The translations under genes were made by a program, and so were the position numbers. Shown in pieces: positions 44,744 through 54,214 of a stretch of DNA of 64,000 bases. The notes under the pieces were generated by a model. That model was not told where the DNA came from, searched no databases, and was given only the letters and a program-made list of their open reading frames with translations. The stretch lies in contig UQKC01000005.1 in NCBI GenBank assembly GCA_900541495.1, forward strand, positions 10,554 to 74,553, written 5' to 3'. How positions within the stretch are numbered: the stretch's first letter is position 1; every line of letters begins with the position of its first letter. Origin of the DNA: an uncultured Ruminococcus sp. (lineage in GTDB: Bacteria; Bacillota; Clostridia; Oscillospirales; Ruminococcaceae).

Positions 44744-45919
44744 TTAGTTGTTGAGGAACTTTTCGATCTTGTAGCGCTTGTAAGCAGCTTCGTTGATCTC
44801 AACATTCTGTGTTTCTGTCCAGGAGTCAACAGTCTGATCGAACTCATCGTCCTTGAGCTGATGACGAACTGTGCTTTCATTGTCGCTGTAGTAGTTTTCG
44901 TCAGCGTAAAGGTCAAGAACTGTTACAACGTAGTAAACTTCGTCTTCTTCAACGAGGAAAACATCGCCGACCTTGGATTCAAATGCCTTTGTCACAACAG
45001 CTTCGGAGGGGTAAGAACCGTCCTTTGTAACTACTGTTTCGTTGTCTGTGTAGCTGCTTGTCGTTTCTTCCGTTTCGGCTGTTTCATCGGAAGTTTCATC
45101 ATCGGTGCTTTCAGCAGCCTGCGCGTCAGCAACAAGCTTGTCATAGTAGTCACTGTATTCCTTGCTTACAGTCGCAAAATCCTCACCGCCCTTGATTCGG
45201 TCGATGTAATCTTCAGCCATTGTCTTTATCTCGTCCTTGCCCTCAGACTTGAGGAGATTTCCCTCACCGTCTTTGAGCTCCATTTTGATGTAGTTGATGC
45301 GCTTGTTGTTTTCTTCGAGATATGCTCTGATGTCAGCTTCGGAGATCTCGTCCTGACCGCCCTCTGCATAGTAATAATCGAAGATCATATTCTTCTTGGT
45401 CGAGTTGAGCATTATGAGAAGCTGTGAATCCTCGCTGATTCCTGCGTTCTCGTAGTTTGAACCGTAGTATTCCCAAATTGAATCAAGGTAAACCTTAGTC
45501 TTTTCCTTTTCATTGTCCTCGAAAGAAAATCCGAGTTCATCAAACTTGTTTTCAACGGCAACGAATTCCTGCATACTCTTTGTTGCTTCATCGTTGATCC
45601 ATTCGCGGACAGGCTTGTCCTCGATGACCTTGTCGGTGAAAGCTGTCGTTGTTGTAGCCTCAGTTTCGGAAGCAGTGGTTTCAGCAGTCTCAGCGGAAGC
45701 TGTTGTTTCTTCGCTCTCATCGGTAGGCTCTGTGTAGTAAGCAGCATCGTAGTAGGAGTTCATCTGCATTGCGATGAAAACACCTGCTGGAACTTTGTAG
45801 CCGTCGATAACAGCGGCATAAGTAGTGTCAGGACCGGCGATATTGTTTCCGCAAGCACCAAGTGATAAAGCCATAGCCGAGCAGAGCGCAACGGCGGATA
45901 TTTTCTTGAAGTTAGCCAT
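44744..45919 (-). CDS. PrsA/SurA-like lipoprotein
   Basis: The 391-residue product has a lipobox LSLGAC, an acidic Thr/Glu/Ser stretch at about 68-95, a SurA_N-like helical region (about 100-190), and a region resembling a degenerate parvulin-type isomerase (about 190-360) interrupted by a second Ser/Thr/Glu stretch. It likely assists folding of exported proteins at the membrane-wall interface; catalytic isomerase activity is uncertain. ATG 45919 (MANFKK) is 12 nt after GGAGG; an upstream ATG is too close to the RBS. Confidence 0.75.
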   Translation of the reverse strand: MANFKKISAVALCSAMALSLGACGNNIAGPDTTYAAVIDGYKVPAGVFIAMQMNSYYDAAYYTEPTDESEETTASAETAETTASETEATTTTAFTDKVIEDKPVREWINDEATKSMQEFVAVENKFDELGFSFEDNEKEKTKVYLDSIWEYYGSNYENAGISEDSQLLIMLNSTKKNMIFDYYYAEGGQDEISEADIRAYLEENNKRINYIKMELKDGEGNLLKSEGKDEIKTMAEDYIDRIKGGEDFATVSKEYSDYYDKLVADAQAAESTDDETSDETAETEETTSSYTDNETVVTKDGSYPSEAVVTKAFESKVGDVFLVEEDEVYYVVTVLDLYADENYYSDNESTVRHQLKDDEFDQTVDSWTETQNVEINEAAYKRYKIEKFLNN

Positions 45920-46002
45920 AAATATCATAAACCTCCAATTAATGATTCAACTAAATACATTATATTATACCATATTAAAAGCGGTTTGTCCAGTATTTTT
46001 GC

Positions 46003-46512
46003 TTAATTTTCAAAAAAGAAAACATCGGCGGGCGTTCCGTCTTCATAATCTGCCTTGCGATCGGGATAAGCTTTGATAAGCTCAAAATTTCCGCCCGTAA
46101 GCTCGTCTATGACCTTGTCCCAGAAGTAGACCGATGCAAGGTTATGAGGGTGACGTTTCAGCTGCCATTTTCCGTGGTGTCTGTCTAAAACTTGACGAAC
46201 TGCCTCACGTCCAACGCCATTTCTGCGATATTTATATAGTATAAAAAATTCGGAGAGGCAAAAGTCCGTCTTTCTGCCCTCGACCTCGGGATAATCACTC
46301 ACAAGTACAAACCCTGCAAGCTTTCCGGCAACTGTAATAAAATACGGAAAACGATTTTCTTCCGTAAAATAGCAGTCGAGATATTCATAACCGTATAAGC
46401 CGTCCTCACCTATATCCGTCTTTTCCCACTGCGAAAATTCGTAAAGATATTTTTCCATAAGATTACGCAAAACTGCCTTTTTGTCAGCAGTAACTTCAAT
46501 AATTTCAACCAT
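46003..46512 (-). CDS. GNAT-family acetyltransferase
   Basis: The 169-residue product has a GNAT fold: acetyl-CoA loop YKYRRNGVGREAVRQVLDRHHG (R-x-x-G-x-G) at about 104-125, preceded by the beta-strand region GFVLVSDYPEVEGRKTDFCLSEFFI. Substrate unknown. ATG 46512 has GGAGG at 8 nt; the longer in-frame N terminus upstream is hydrophobic and lacks an RBS. It is divergent from the large membrane protein gene. Confidence 0.82.
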   Translation of the reverse strand: MVEIIEVTADKKAVLRNLMEKYLYEFSQWEKTDIGEDGLYGYEYLDCYFTEENRFPYFITVAGKLAGFVLVSDYPEVEGRKTDFCLSEFFILYKYRRNGVGREAVRQVLDRHHGKWQLKRHPHNLASVYFWDKVIDELTGGNFELIKAYPDRKADYEDGTPADVFFFEN

Positions 46513-46653
46513 TTTTTTCCCTCCGAAAAACATTATAATATAGAATGTATCAAAAGTCAAGAAAAGGAAAAGTTTGCTCATCTATTTACATATTTTGAAA
46601 TTTGTGTTATAATTGATTCAACATAAATTCCGTCATCGGGGAGAGTGATAAAA

Positions 46654-49600
46654 GTGGGCGTGATTTTCTTTATTACAACTGTGGTATTTTTCGCACTGTT
46701 CTTGGGAGCAAGATCGGATATTTCCATGCTCCGAAGAGAAAACGAACAGCTTAAAAATAAACTGAACGAAAAGCAGTACATTCAGCCGCAGGAAACTAAA
46801 CTAAAAGATGATAATGAAGCTGTAAAGCCTGAACCGTTTACAGATGATAATAAACAGATTAAAAATGCAAATTCACCGTATAATACGTCATATATGCATC
46901 AAAAACAGCCTGTAATGTCTGCAAGCTTTACAGACGATAATGTTGAATCACCGCAAAACACTCCTCCGAAACCTCAAACTTCCGAAACTAACAATGCAGT
47001 GGGTACACCAAAAAGTGAAAATAATGCTCCAACGGTTGCAGTACAGCAGGAAAAACATCGTGTAAGCTCAATAAATGTCCTGCTTATAATCGGTTCACTT
47101 CTTATAATTCTTGCAGGAGTTATATTTGCAACTACAACTTGGGCAACGCTCGGAAATATTGTTAAAGCAGTGATTATCCTGTCTTTTTCGGCTGTACTTT
47201 TTGCCGCTTCTTCAATTGCGAAAAGAAAATTTGATCTGCCGAAAACGGGTAAGGTTTTCTATACTCTCGGGTGCGCTTTTCTGCCGATAACAGTCTTTGC
47301 GATTGCATATTTCAAAATTTTCGGCGATTGGTTCTCTATCAGCGGAAACGGCTTCGGAACAGTTTGGGCGGTCGCCGCCGCACTGACCGCCGCGGTATGC
47401 TTCAAAGGAAGTTACGATTATAAAAGCAAGTTCTTTGCCTGTGTTTCACTCGGAAGTATTTCGGTAATGGTGGCTGGACTGGCATCACAGATATTTGACA
47501 GTCCCGATTTTATTGAGCTTATATATGCCGTGTATTCGCTTGTTGTGATATTTGTGAGCCGTCTTATTCAAAAGAAAGCTGTAAAGTTAAATGCCTTTGC
47601 ATATATTATCGATGTACTGCCGTCGTTTGAACTTGGTAATACTGCATTGTTGAGCATTGTATCGCTTGTAGTTCCTGCTGCGTGGCTCGACCACAGTGTT
47701 ATTGTAACTATCTCCTGCGGGCTTTTCGCCGCCGCGTATCTTTTCAGCGGATTCTCGAAGAAAAACGGCTTTGCAGGTGCGATACCGTTTCTGATATTTG
47801 TCAGCATTGCATCGTTCTATGGTTTTTCGCCCGAAAGCTTTTCCGAGGGTACATATGTTGTTGCCGCAATTGCAACAGTGACCACAGTTCTCTCGCTTCT
47901 GAAAGTTCTTCCCGAAAAGCTTGCCTTTGCTCTGAAAATTCTGTCAAACATCTGCATTGCAGTATCAGCATTTGCACTTGCTGTCGCCGCAATTTCCTCG
48001 GAAATAACGCTCGCATCGGTTATCGTAATGGCAATTTTGACAGCAGAAATTCTCGCCCTCGGTCTGTTCCGAAGAAACGAATCGGCAGGGAAGATAATGT
48101 TCGTGCTGTTCGCGTTCGCACTTTCATCAACCATATTGTCGGCAGTTAAGCTGATAACTTCGTCTGATAGCGTGTTTGCAATAGCTTCATCGGGAGTGCT
48201 TCTCGCTGTTTCGATTGGCTATGTTATCACGGATTTTATCTTTGCAAAGAAAGGCAAGAGTTTTATCATACGTTCGGTATTTACAGATGTAATGTTTGCT
48301 GCCTATACAGCAGGCGTTCTTTTGTCACAATTCAGTGACAGAAAACTGCCTGTCGTAGTAATACTTTTCACCGCCGCGGCGCAGTTTGTGTATGCTGTTT
48401 TTCCTAAAAAAGATTGGGAAAAGCTTGTCTTTTCACTCACAGCAATGCTTTCACTCGGCAAATTTGCCGCTGACGGAACATTGGCTGAACGTTTCAGCGA
48501 AACAGTTATATTTACAGCCGTTTCAGCAGCCCTCGCAGTAATATCGATCGTCTGGGTGCTTGTGAAGAAAGATAAACTGATCGAAAAGGGAATGTTTATA
48601 GGTTTTACTGTCGTCACTTCAATTCTGATACTCGTTTCCTCTGTAAAGATCTTCTCAACTCCCGACCCCGTATGGCAGTTCTGGGTCATTCTTGCGATAG
48701 TCTGCACTGTAAAAGGATGTATCAGCAAGCACAAAGTTCCGCTTTCGGCGGCAATTATCCTTTTCTGCCTTGCATTCGGCGGCTTTGCTTATGAAGTTCT
48801 TGATTTTGGTACGGAAGCTGAGCTTATCGCAGCAGGTGGTTTTGCATCGGTGCTTTTTGCAGCGTTCCTCTTCGTTCCGCACAGCGAATTGGTAAATTAC
48901 TGCCGAAAGTTCACGTTCCTTTGCCTTGATTTTATATCGTTCGCTTTGCTCTGCACAATTGCCTCGGCGAGCGAAGTAAGCGCTTCTGTCATTGCAGGTG
49001 CGGTAATTGTCTTTGCAATGACTGTTACGAGCAGCATTATGACATTCGGCTCGGTGCTCCTTATACCACCGCTTGCGGCAGCATATTTTACCGTGGCAGG
49101 TCAGATGCAAAATGTCTTTGCCGGCAATTCAAATGTTGCGGTCGGTGCATCGATAGCGGCAATGATAGCTCTGTCGGTCGGTGCAAGCTTCTTATTCTAC
49201 AGAAAAAGCGTTTTTGAAAAATCACGCAAGGATTGTGACGGCTTTGCATTTTCAAGGCTCATCGGTCTTGCGGCGTACTTTTCGTATGCAGACGGCGAAA
49301 TTTCAGAGTGGCTCGGCTTGCTTCTCACGAGTGTGGTTATCGTTTCGTTCCTGCGAAAAGAAAATAAGCCGCTATCAAACCGAATCATAACATCTGTTGC
49401 GATGTTTGTTCCCGTTATCGCGTGGTGGACACAGCCATTTTGGAAACTTCCCGAGGGTTATGCTCTCGAGATAAACATAGTCCCGATACTGCTTTATCTT
49501 GCGGCGCTTCGCCTGCTCAAATGGGACAAAAAGCATATCGATATTCTCACATTTGTTACATATATAATAGTATATGCAATACTTTTCTTCCATGCCCTCA

Positions 49601-49890
49601 GCGGCACTATCGTCAATGCCCTCATAGTTATGATAAGCGCGTTTGTGATACTTGCGGTTTCGTTCTTCGTCAAGATGAAGCGCTGGTTCGTGCTCAGCGC
49701 GGCAGTCATCGTGACCTCGGCAATATTTATGAGCATAAAGCTGTGGGGAAGTCCTGCTTGGTGGGTGTATCTTCTCGCGGCAGGAATTATTCTTATCGCA
49801 GTTGGTGCTGTTAATGAGCAGAAGAAAAAATCTGCCGACGGCGGCGTTGCTGGAAAGATAACGCGTTTTATGTCCGAATGGACTTGGTAA
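46654..49890 (+). CDS. Very large polytopic membrane protein, 1078 aa
   Basis: The protein has one N-terminal helix, a short coiled coil (ISMLRRENEQLKNKLNEK), a hydrophilic Pro/Gln/Asn linker to about residue 140, and then some 25-28 hydrophobic helices to the end. The segment LLIILAGVIFATTTWATLGN and the C-terminal PAWWVYLLAAGIILIAVGAVNEQKKK resemble the SCO7613-C-terminal/DUF2157-like membrane families, whose function is unknown. The start is one of GTG 46645, 46654 or 46660; 46654 fits the GGGGAG spacing best. Single-gene unit with its own terminator. Confidence 0.75.
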   Translation: MGVIFFITTVVFFALFLGARSDISMLRRENEQLKNKLNEKQYIQPQETKLKDDNEAVKPEPFTDDNKQIKNANSPYNTSYMHQKQPVMSASFTDDNVESPQNTPPKPQTSETNNAVGTPKSENNAPTVAVQQEKHRVSSINVLLIIGSLLIILAGVIFATTTWATLGNIVKAVIILSFSAVLFAASSIAKRKFDLPKTGKVFYTLGCAFLPITVFAIAYFKIFGDWFSISGNGFGTVWAVAAALTAAVCFKGSYDYKSKFFACVSLGSISVMVAGLASQIFDSPDFIELIYAVYSLVVIFVSRLIQKKAVKLNAFAYIIDVLPSFELGNTALLSIVSLVVPAAWLDHSVIVTISCGLFAAAYLFSGFSKKNGFAGAIPFLIFVSIASFYGFSPESFSEGTYVVAAIATVTTVLSLLKVLPEKLAFALKILSNICIAVSAFALAVAAISSEITLASVIVMAILTAEILALGLFRRNESAGKIMFVLFAFALSSTILSAVKLITSSDSVFAIASSGVLLAVSIGYVITDFIFAKKGKSFIIRSVFTDVMFAAYTAGVLLSQFSDRKLPVVVILFTAAAQFVYAVFPKKDWEKLVFSLTAMLSLGKFAADGTLAERFSETVIFTAVSAALAVISIVWVLVKKDKLIEKGMFIGFTVVTSILILVSSVKIFSTPDPVWQFWVILAIVCTVKGCISKHKVPLSAAIILFCLAFGGFAYEVLDFGTEAELIAAGGFASVLFAAFLFVPHSELVNYCRKFTFLCLDFISFALLCTIASASEVSASVIAGAVIVFAMTVTSSIMTFGSVLLIPPLAAAYFTVAGQMQNVFAGNSNVAVGASIAAMIALSVGASFLFYRKSVFEKSRKDCDGFAFSRLIGLAAYFSYADGEISEWLGLLLTSVVIVSFLRKENKPLSNRIITSVAMFVPVIAWWTQPFWKLPEGYALEINIVPILLYLAALRLLKWDKKHIDILTFVTYIIVYAILFFHALSGTIVNALIVMISAFVILAVSFFVKMKRWFVLSAAVIVTSAIFMSIKLWGSPAWWVYLLAAGIILIAVGAVNEQKKKSADGGVAGKITRFMSEWTW

Positions 49891-49896
49891 ATTTCA

Positions 49897-49935
49897 GCGC
49901 AGTTCAAATTGATGTGAACTGCGCATTTTCTTTTT
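49897..49935 (+). terminator. Terminator of the large membrane protein gene
   Basis: GCGCAGTTCA (49897-49906) pairs with TGAACTGCGC (49915-49924), followed by ATTTTCTTTTT. Confidence 0.87.
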
Positions 49936-50053
49936 GTAAAAGTAGAGAACTTTACAGGCGCTTGTGTTTAAAAAATTAAAGTATAAAAATCAGTTTGTTA
50001 AAATTGCATAAGAAAATGAGAAATAATTTTATATTATGGATTCAAAAATCCTA

Positions 50054-50082
50054 TTGATATTAAACGTTTAATATGGTAAAAT
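50054..50082 (+). promoter_or_regulatory. cbpA promoter containing an 18-bp palindromic operator
   Basis: TTGATA (50054-50059), 17 bp, TAAAAT (50077-50082). The perfect palindrome ATATTAAACGTTTAATAT (50057-50074) fills the spacer. Its centre AAACGTTT, with central CG, is typical of LacI/GalR-family operators. Binding here would block RNA polymerase. No LacI gene is in the window. A TGTATCAAT direct repeat follows (50083 and about 50109). Confidence 0.65.
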
Positions 50083-50142
50083 TGTATCAATGATATGCTT
50101 TGGGAAAAGTGTATCAATAAAAATTTAAGTGAGGTTAGTTGA

Positions 50143-52617
50143 ATGAAATACGGTTTCTATGATGACAAGAACAAAGAATATGTCATTAACTCTCCAAAAA
50201 CTCCTTATCCTTGGATAAACTACCTTGGAACCCAGGATTTTTTCGGACTTATTTCCAATACCGCAGGCGGTTATGATTTCTATAAGGACGCTCGTCTTGC
50301 AAGAATCACACGTTACCGCTACAACAACGTTCCTGCAGACGCAGGCGGACGTTATTTCTACATCAACGATAACGGTACTGTTTGGAACCCGGGCTGGGCT
50401 CCTGTAAAGACAGACCTTGATTCATACGAGTGCCGCCACGGTATGGGCTATACAAAGATCACAGGCAAGAAGAATGGACTTTCCGCTGAAGTTACTTTCT
50501 TCGTTCCTCAGAATTTCACAGGTGAAGTTCAGAAGCTCGTTCTCAAGAACGAAAGCGGCGCTGCTAAGTCCTTCAAGCTCTTCTCATTCATCGAATGGTG
50601 TCTTTGGGACGCAAACGACGACAGCACAAACTTCCAGCGTAACTTCAACACAGGTGAAGTTGAACTCGAAAAGAACGGCGCTGTTATCTACCACAAGACA
50701 GAATACAAGGAAAGAAGAAACCACTTCGCTTTCTATGCTGTAAACGACACTGTTGACGGCTTCGATACCGACCGTGAAACATTTATGGGCAGTATCTACA
50801 ACGATTTCCACAATCCTCAGACTGTTCTCGACGGCGCTCCCAAGAACTCCGTTGCTGACGGCTGGTCACCCGTTGCTTCACATTATAAGGAGATCACTCT
50901 CGCAGCAGGCGAGGAGAAGACACTTGTTTTCATTCTCGGCTATGTTGAGAATCCTTACGACCAGAAGTTCAACGCTGACGGCACAATGAATAAGTCCAAG
51001 GCTTATGAAATGATGGCTAAGTTCGATACAGCAGAAAAGGTTGACGCTGCATTTGCAGAGCTTGCTAAGACTTGGGAAGATCTCCTTGCTAAGTACAACC
51101 TCAGATCGCCTGATGAAAAGCTCAACAGACAGGTCAACATCTGGAATCAGTACCAGTGTATGGTAACATTCAACCTCTCACGTTCCGCATCTTACTTTGA
51201 GAGCGGCATCGGCAGAGGAATGGGCTTCCGTGATTCCAACCAGGACCTCCTCGGCTTCGTTCACCAGATCCCCGGACGTGCAAGAGAGAGAATCCTCGAT
51301 ATCGCAGCTACACAGCTCGAAGACGGCGGCAACTACCACCAGTATCAGCCTCTTACAAAGAAAGGAAACGACGCTGCAGGCACAAACTTCAACGATGACC
51401 CACTTTGGATGATCCTCTCCACAGCAGCTTATATCAAGGAAACAGGCGACCTCGGAATCCTCGATGAAATGGTTGACTACAAGAACGATCCTGCTCTTGC
51501 ACAGCCGCTTCTCGACCACCTCAAGAGATCGTTCTACCACGTTGTAAACAATAAGGGACCTCACGGACTTCCTCTTATCGGACGTGCTGACTGGAACGAC
51601 TGCCTCAACCTCAACTGCTTCTCCAGAGTTCCGGGCGAAAGCTTCCAGAACACAGCTTCCAATATCGCTAAGGAAGTTAACCCCGAAACGGGCGAACCTC
51701 TCAACGAGCAGACAGCTGAATCCGTAATGATCGCAGGTATGTTTACATATATCGGACCTGAGTATGAAAAGCTCTGCCGCCTTAAGGGTCAGACCGAAGA
51801 AGCTGACAAGGCAAAGGCTGAGATCGAAAAGATGAAGCAGGCTATCATCGACTTCGGCTGGGACGGCGACTGGTTCCTCCGTGCTTACGATGCATACGGC
51901 AAGAAAGTCGGCTCACACGAGAACAATGAGGGTAAGATCTTCATTGAACCTCAGGGCTTCTGCGTAATGTCTGATATCGGCGGCAAGGAATTCACCGAAA
52001 AGACAATGAACAGCATCGACAAGTACCTCGGCACAAAGCACGGTCTTGTTCTCAACAACCCTGCATTCACCAAGTATGTTGTTGAATACGGCGAGATCTC
52101 CACATATCCCGGCGGATATAAGGAAAACGCAGGTATCTTCTGCCATAACAATGCTTGGATCATGTGCGCTGCTGCTTACGCAGGCATGGGCGACAGAGCA
52201 TTCGATTACTATACAAGAATCGCTCCTGCATATCAGGAGGACGAGCAGCTCCACAGAACCGAACCCTATGTTTACGCACAGATGGTTGCAGGTAAGGATG
52301 CTAAGCGTTTCGGCGAAGCAAAGAACAGCTGGCTCACAGGTACAGCAGCTTGGAACTTCGTTGCAATTTCGCAGTATATCCTCGGAATTATCCCTGACTA
52401 CAGCGGATTGAAGATCGATCCTTCCATTCCTAAGGCTTGGGACGGCTATGAGGTTTCCAGAACCTTTAGAAATGCTGTTTACAACGTAAAGGTAGAGAAC
52501 CCGAACCACGTTTCAAAGGGTATCAAGTCTATCACCGTTGACGGCAAGGCTATCGAAGGCAATATCCTCCCTGTATTCGCAGACGGCACACACGAAGTTG
52601 TCGCTGTAATGGGTTAA
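50143..52617 (+). CDS. cbpA: Cellobiose phosphorylase, GH94
   Basis: It splits cellobiose with phosphate into glucose-1-phosphate and glucose in the cytosol, saving ATP during cellulose use. The 824-residue product starts MKYGFYDDKNKEYVINSPKTPYPWINYLG, has the catalytic segment GRADWNDCLNLNCFSR with candidate general acid Asp483, and GFRDSNQDLLGFVH in the barrel, all like Ruminococcus and Cellvibrio enzymes. No sugar transporter or glucanase gene is adjacent. An operator-bearing promoter lies about 60 nt upstream. Confidence 0.95.
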   Translation: MKYGFYDDKNKEYVINSPKTPYPWINYLGTQDFFGLISNTAGGYDFYKDARLARITRYRYNNVPADAGGRYFYINDNGTVWNPGWAPVKTDLDSYECRHGMGYTKITGKKNGLSAEVTFFVPQNFTGEVQKLVLKNESGAAKSFKLFSFIEWCLWDANDDSTNFQRNFNTGEVELEKNGAVIYHKTEYKERRNHFAFYAVNDTVDGFDTDRETFMGSIYNDFHNPQTVLDGAPKNSVADGWSPVASHYKEITLAAGEEKTLVFILGYVENPYDQKFNADGTMNKSKAYEMMAKFDTAEKVDAAFAELAKTWEDLLAKYNLRSPDEKLNRQVNIWNQYQCMVTFNLSRSASYFESGIGRGMGFRDSNQDLLGFVHQIPGRARERILDIAATQLEDGGNYHQYQPLTKKGNDAAGTNFNDDPLWMILSTAAYIKETGDLGILDEMVDYKNDPALAQPLLDHLKRSFYHVVNNKGPHGLPLIGRADWNDCLNLNCFSRVPGESFQNTASNIAKEVNPETGEPLNEQTAESVMIAGMFTYIGPEYEKLCRLKGQTEEADKAKAEIEKMKQAIIDFGWDGDWFLRAYDAYGKKVGSHENNEGKIFIEPQGFCVMSDIGGKEFTEKTMNSIDKYLGTKHGLVLNNPAFTKYVVEYGEISTYPGGYKENAGIFCHNNAWIMCAAAYAGMGDRAFDYYTRIAPAYQEDEQLHRTEPYVYAQMVAGKDAKRFGEAKNSWLTGTAAWNFVAISQYILGIIPDYSGLKIDPSIPKAWDGYEVSRTFRNAVYNVKVENPNHVSKGIKSITVDGKAIEGNILPVFADGTHEVVAVMG

Positions 52618-52632
52618 GCTTTATAAAAAATC

Positions 52633-52665
52633 AGCGTCGGGCAGAAATGTCCGACGCTTTTTGTG
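52633..52665 (+). terminator. Terminator of cbpA
   Basis: AGCGTCGG (52633-52640) pairs with CCGACGCT (52651-52658), followed by TTTTTGTG. Confidence 0.88.
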
Positions 52666-52680
52666 TCTTAATATAAAAAT

Positions 52681-52722
52681 AAGCGCTGAAACTGCTCGTT
52701 TGTGCAGCAATTTCAGCGCTTT
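52681..52722 (-). terminator. Terminator of the CheW-CZB gene
   Basis: AAGCGCTGAAA is inverted as TTTCAGCGCTT (outer arms 52681-52691 and 52711-52721), with inner CTGC/GCAG; on the minus strand ATTTTTATATT follows. Confidence 0.8.
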
Positions 52723-52724
52723 TA

Positions 52725-53582
52725 TTACTTTTCACTTGAGGTTTCACTCGGAATATCGTGTTCAGTCTTTGCTATTATCTTTTTATCATCAATTATAAGA
52801 ATATCATCGTTTACGCGATTATTTCGTGCAACACCCGTGAAAAAAGGCGAAGCAAATATCCTGTCCATATTGTTTCTGCCGCTTACGGGGGTTATCCTGT
52901 CAACGGCGAGAACTTTGTCCACAACTATCGCAGCATTTCCTGCAGAGGAGTTAAATGTCACCATAGTTTCACGGAAAAATGTCTTGTAACGGCGCTTAGC
53001 TTCGTCCATAATGTTCACTATTTCAGGGACGTATTCATCAAAAACCATATTCATGAGCTCGGTGAGCTTGCGCGTTTTGTCGGGGGAGTCGGGACGCTTG
53101 CGTATCTCAGCGATTTTATCGGCTGTCTGGTGGAGTTCTTCATGCGGCTTTTCGACTTTGTGCAGACAATAATCGGAGTTGTGAGGGTTCTTCTTGAATT
53201 CATCGTACCATTTGCCGAACGCGCATTTGTGAGGATCGGTCGTGAGCGTGAATTCTTCGTCCGATTCAACACAGCGTTTTAGTTCATTTGCCCAGTTGAG
53301 ATGATCCTGCTCACGCGCATCAAGCATAGCCGTGAAATCAGCACATTCCTTTTCAAGTGACTGATAACCGAATAAGCTGCGCATATCAATAACGGGATAT
53401 ACCTCTCCGCGAATGTCAACGATACCGCGGTATTCGGGCGGTGCATCAGGAACGGGCGTTAAATTATCGGGCGGAACAAGTATGCCCGTGACAAATTCCG
53501 TGTTGATAGCGTATGTAAAACCATTGAGTGAAAAAATCAGCCAGGGAAGGTCATTGCTGAGAATTCCATTATTGTCTTCCAT
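52725..53582 (-). CDS. CheW-type coupling protein with inserted CZB zinc-binding domain
   Basis: The 285-residue product begins as CheW (LIFSLNGFTYAINTEFVTGIL, DIRGEVYPVIDMRSLFG, residues 13-75). It is then interrupted at about 80-185 by a chemoreceptor zinc-binding (CZB) domain with His94, Cys120 (HKCAFGKW), His147 and His151 as the likely Zn ligands. The CheW part resumes at about 200 (GNAAIVVDKVLAVDRITPV). It probably senses zinc, redox or hypochlorous-type signals and couples to receptors or CheA not encoded here. ATG 53582 follows GGAGGA; an earlier ATG overlaps that RBS. Confidence 0.85.
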   Translation of the reverse strand: MEDNNGILSNDLPWLIFSLNGFTYAINTEFVTGILVPPDNLTPVPDAPPEYRGIVDIRGEVYPVIDMRSLFGYQSLEKECADFTAMLDAREQDHLNWANELKRCVESDEEFTLTTDPHKCAFGKWYDEFKKNPHNSDYCLHKVEKPHEELHQTADKIAEIRKRPDSPDKTRKLTELMNMVFDEYVPEIVNIMDEAKRRYKTFFRETMVTFNSSAGNAAIVVDKVLAVDRITPVSGRNNMDRIFASPFFTGVARNNRVNDDILIIDDKKIIAKTEHDIPSETSSEK

Positions 53583-53898
53583 TTCAGATTCCTCCATAAA
53601 AATATACTATATTAATTATAGCAAAAAATGTTCAAGTTTGCAAATACTTTTTGAATAATTCACGATATATTAACATATAAAACATTAAAATCTAAAAAAA
53701 GAAGCTTTTTGAATTGACTTTTGGCGAAAAAAGATGTAAAATATAATGTAGTGTTATAGAAAAAGGCTAAAATAAAAGTTTTTTAGGAAAATTCTGAAAA
53801 AAGCTTGACAAGCCTGCCTGAATCTGATATAATACTAATGTTATCCTTGCTCATACTAATTTGATGTGTGAGTAAATCCAAGAGGAGGTGTATTTATA
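53583..53898 (+). promoter_or_regulatory. Promoter region of rpsF-ssb-rpsR
   Basis: The main promoter is TTGACA (53805-53810), 17 bp, TATAAT (53828-53833) with an upstream TG. A second candidate, TTGACT (53714-53719), 17 bp, TAAAAT (53737-53742), lies upstream. No other gene is seen. Confidence 0.8.
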
Positions 53899-54189
53899 AT
53901 GGCAAAGTTAAACGAATCTTACGAGGCCATGGTAATCTACAGCTTGACAAACGGTGAGGACGCTGCTAAGGCTCTTATCGAAAAGTTCAAGGGTATGATC
54001 GAAGCTAACGGCACACTCGAAAGCGTTGACGAGTGGGGCAAGAAGAAGCTTGCTTACGAGATCGACGACCAGGCAGAGGGCTACTATGTTCTCTACACAT
54101 TCAATGCAAAGCCTGAGTTCCCTGCAGAATTCGAGCGTGTACTCAAGATCACAGATGGCGTTATGCGTTGCCTCGTTACTGTAAAGTAA
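53899..54189 (+). CDS. rpsF: 30S ribosomal protein S6
   Basis: S6 binds the 16S platform together with S18. The 96-residue product has the family fold and EANGTLESVDEWGKKKLAYEIDDQAEGYYVLYTF. AAGAGGAGG precedes the ATG. First gene of the conserved rpsF-ssb-rpsR operon; in several bacteria the S6:S18 complex binds this leader. Confidence 0.96.
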   Translation: MAKLNESYEAMVIYSLTNGEDAAKALIEKFKGMIEANGTLESVDEWGKKKLAYEIDDQAEGYYVLYTFNAKPEFPAEFERVLKITDGVMRCLVTVK

Positions 54190-54214
54190 TGAGCTTTTGA
54201 AAGGATAGGTTATT

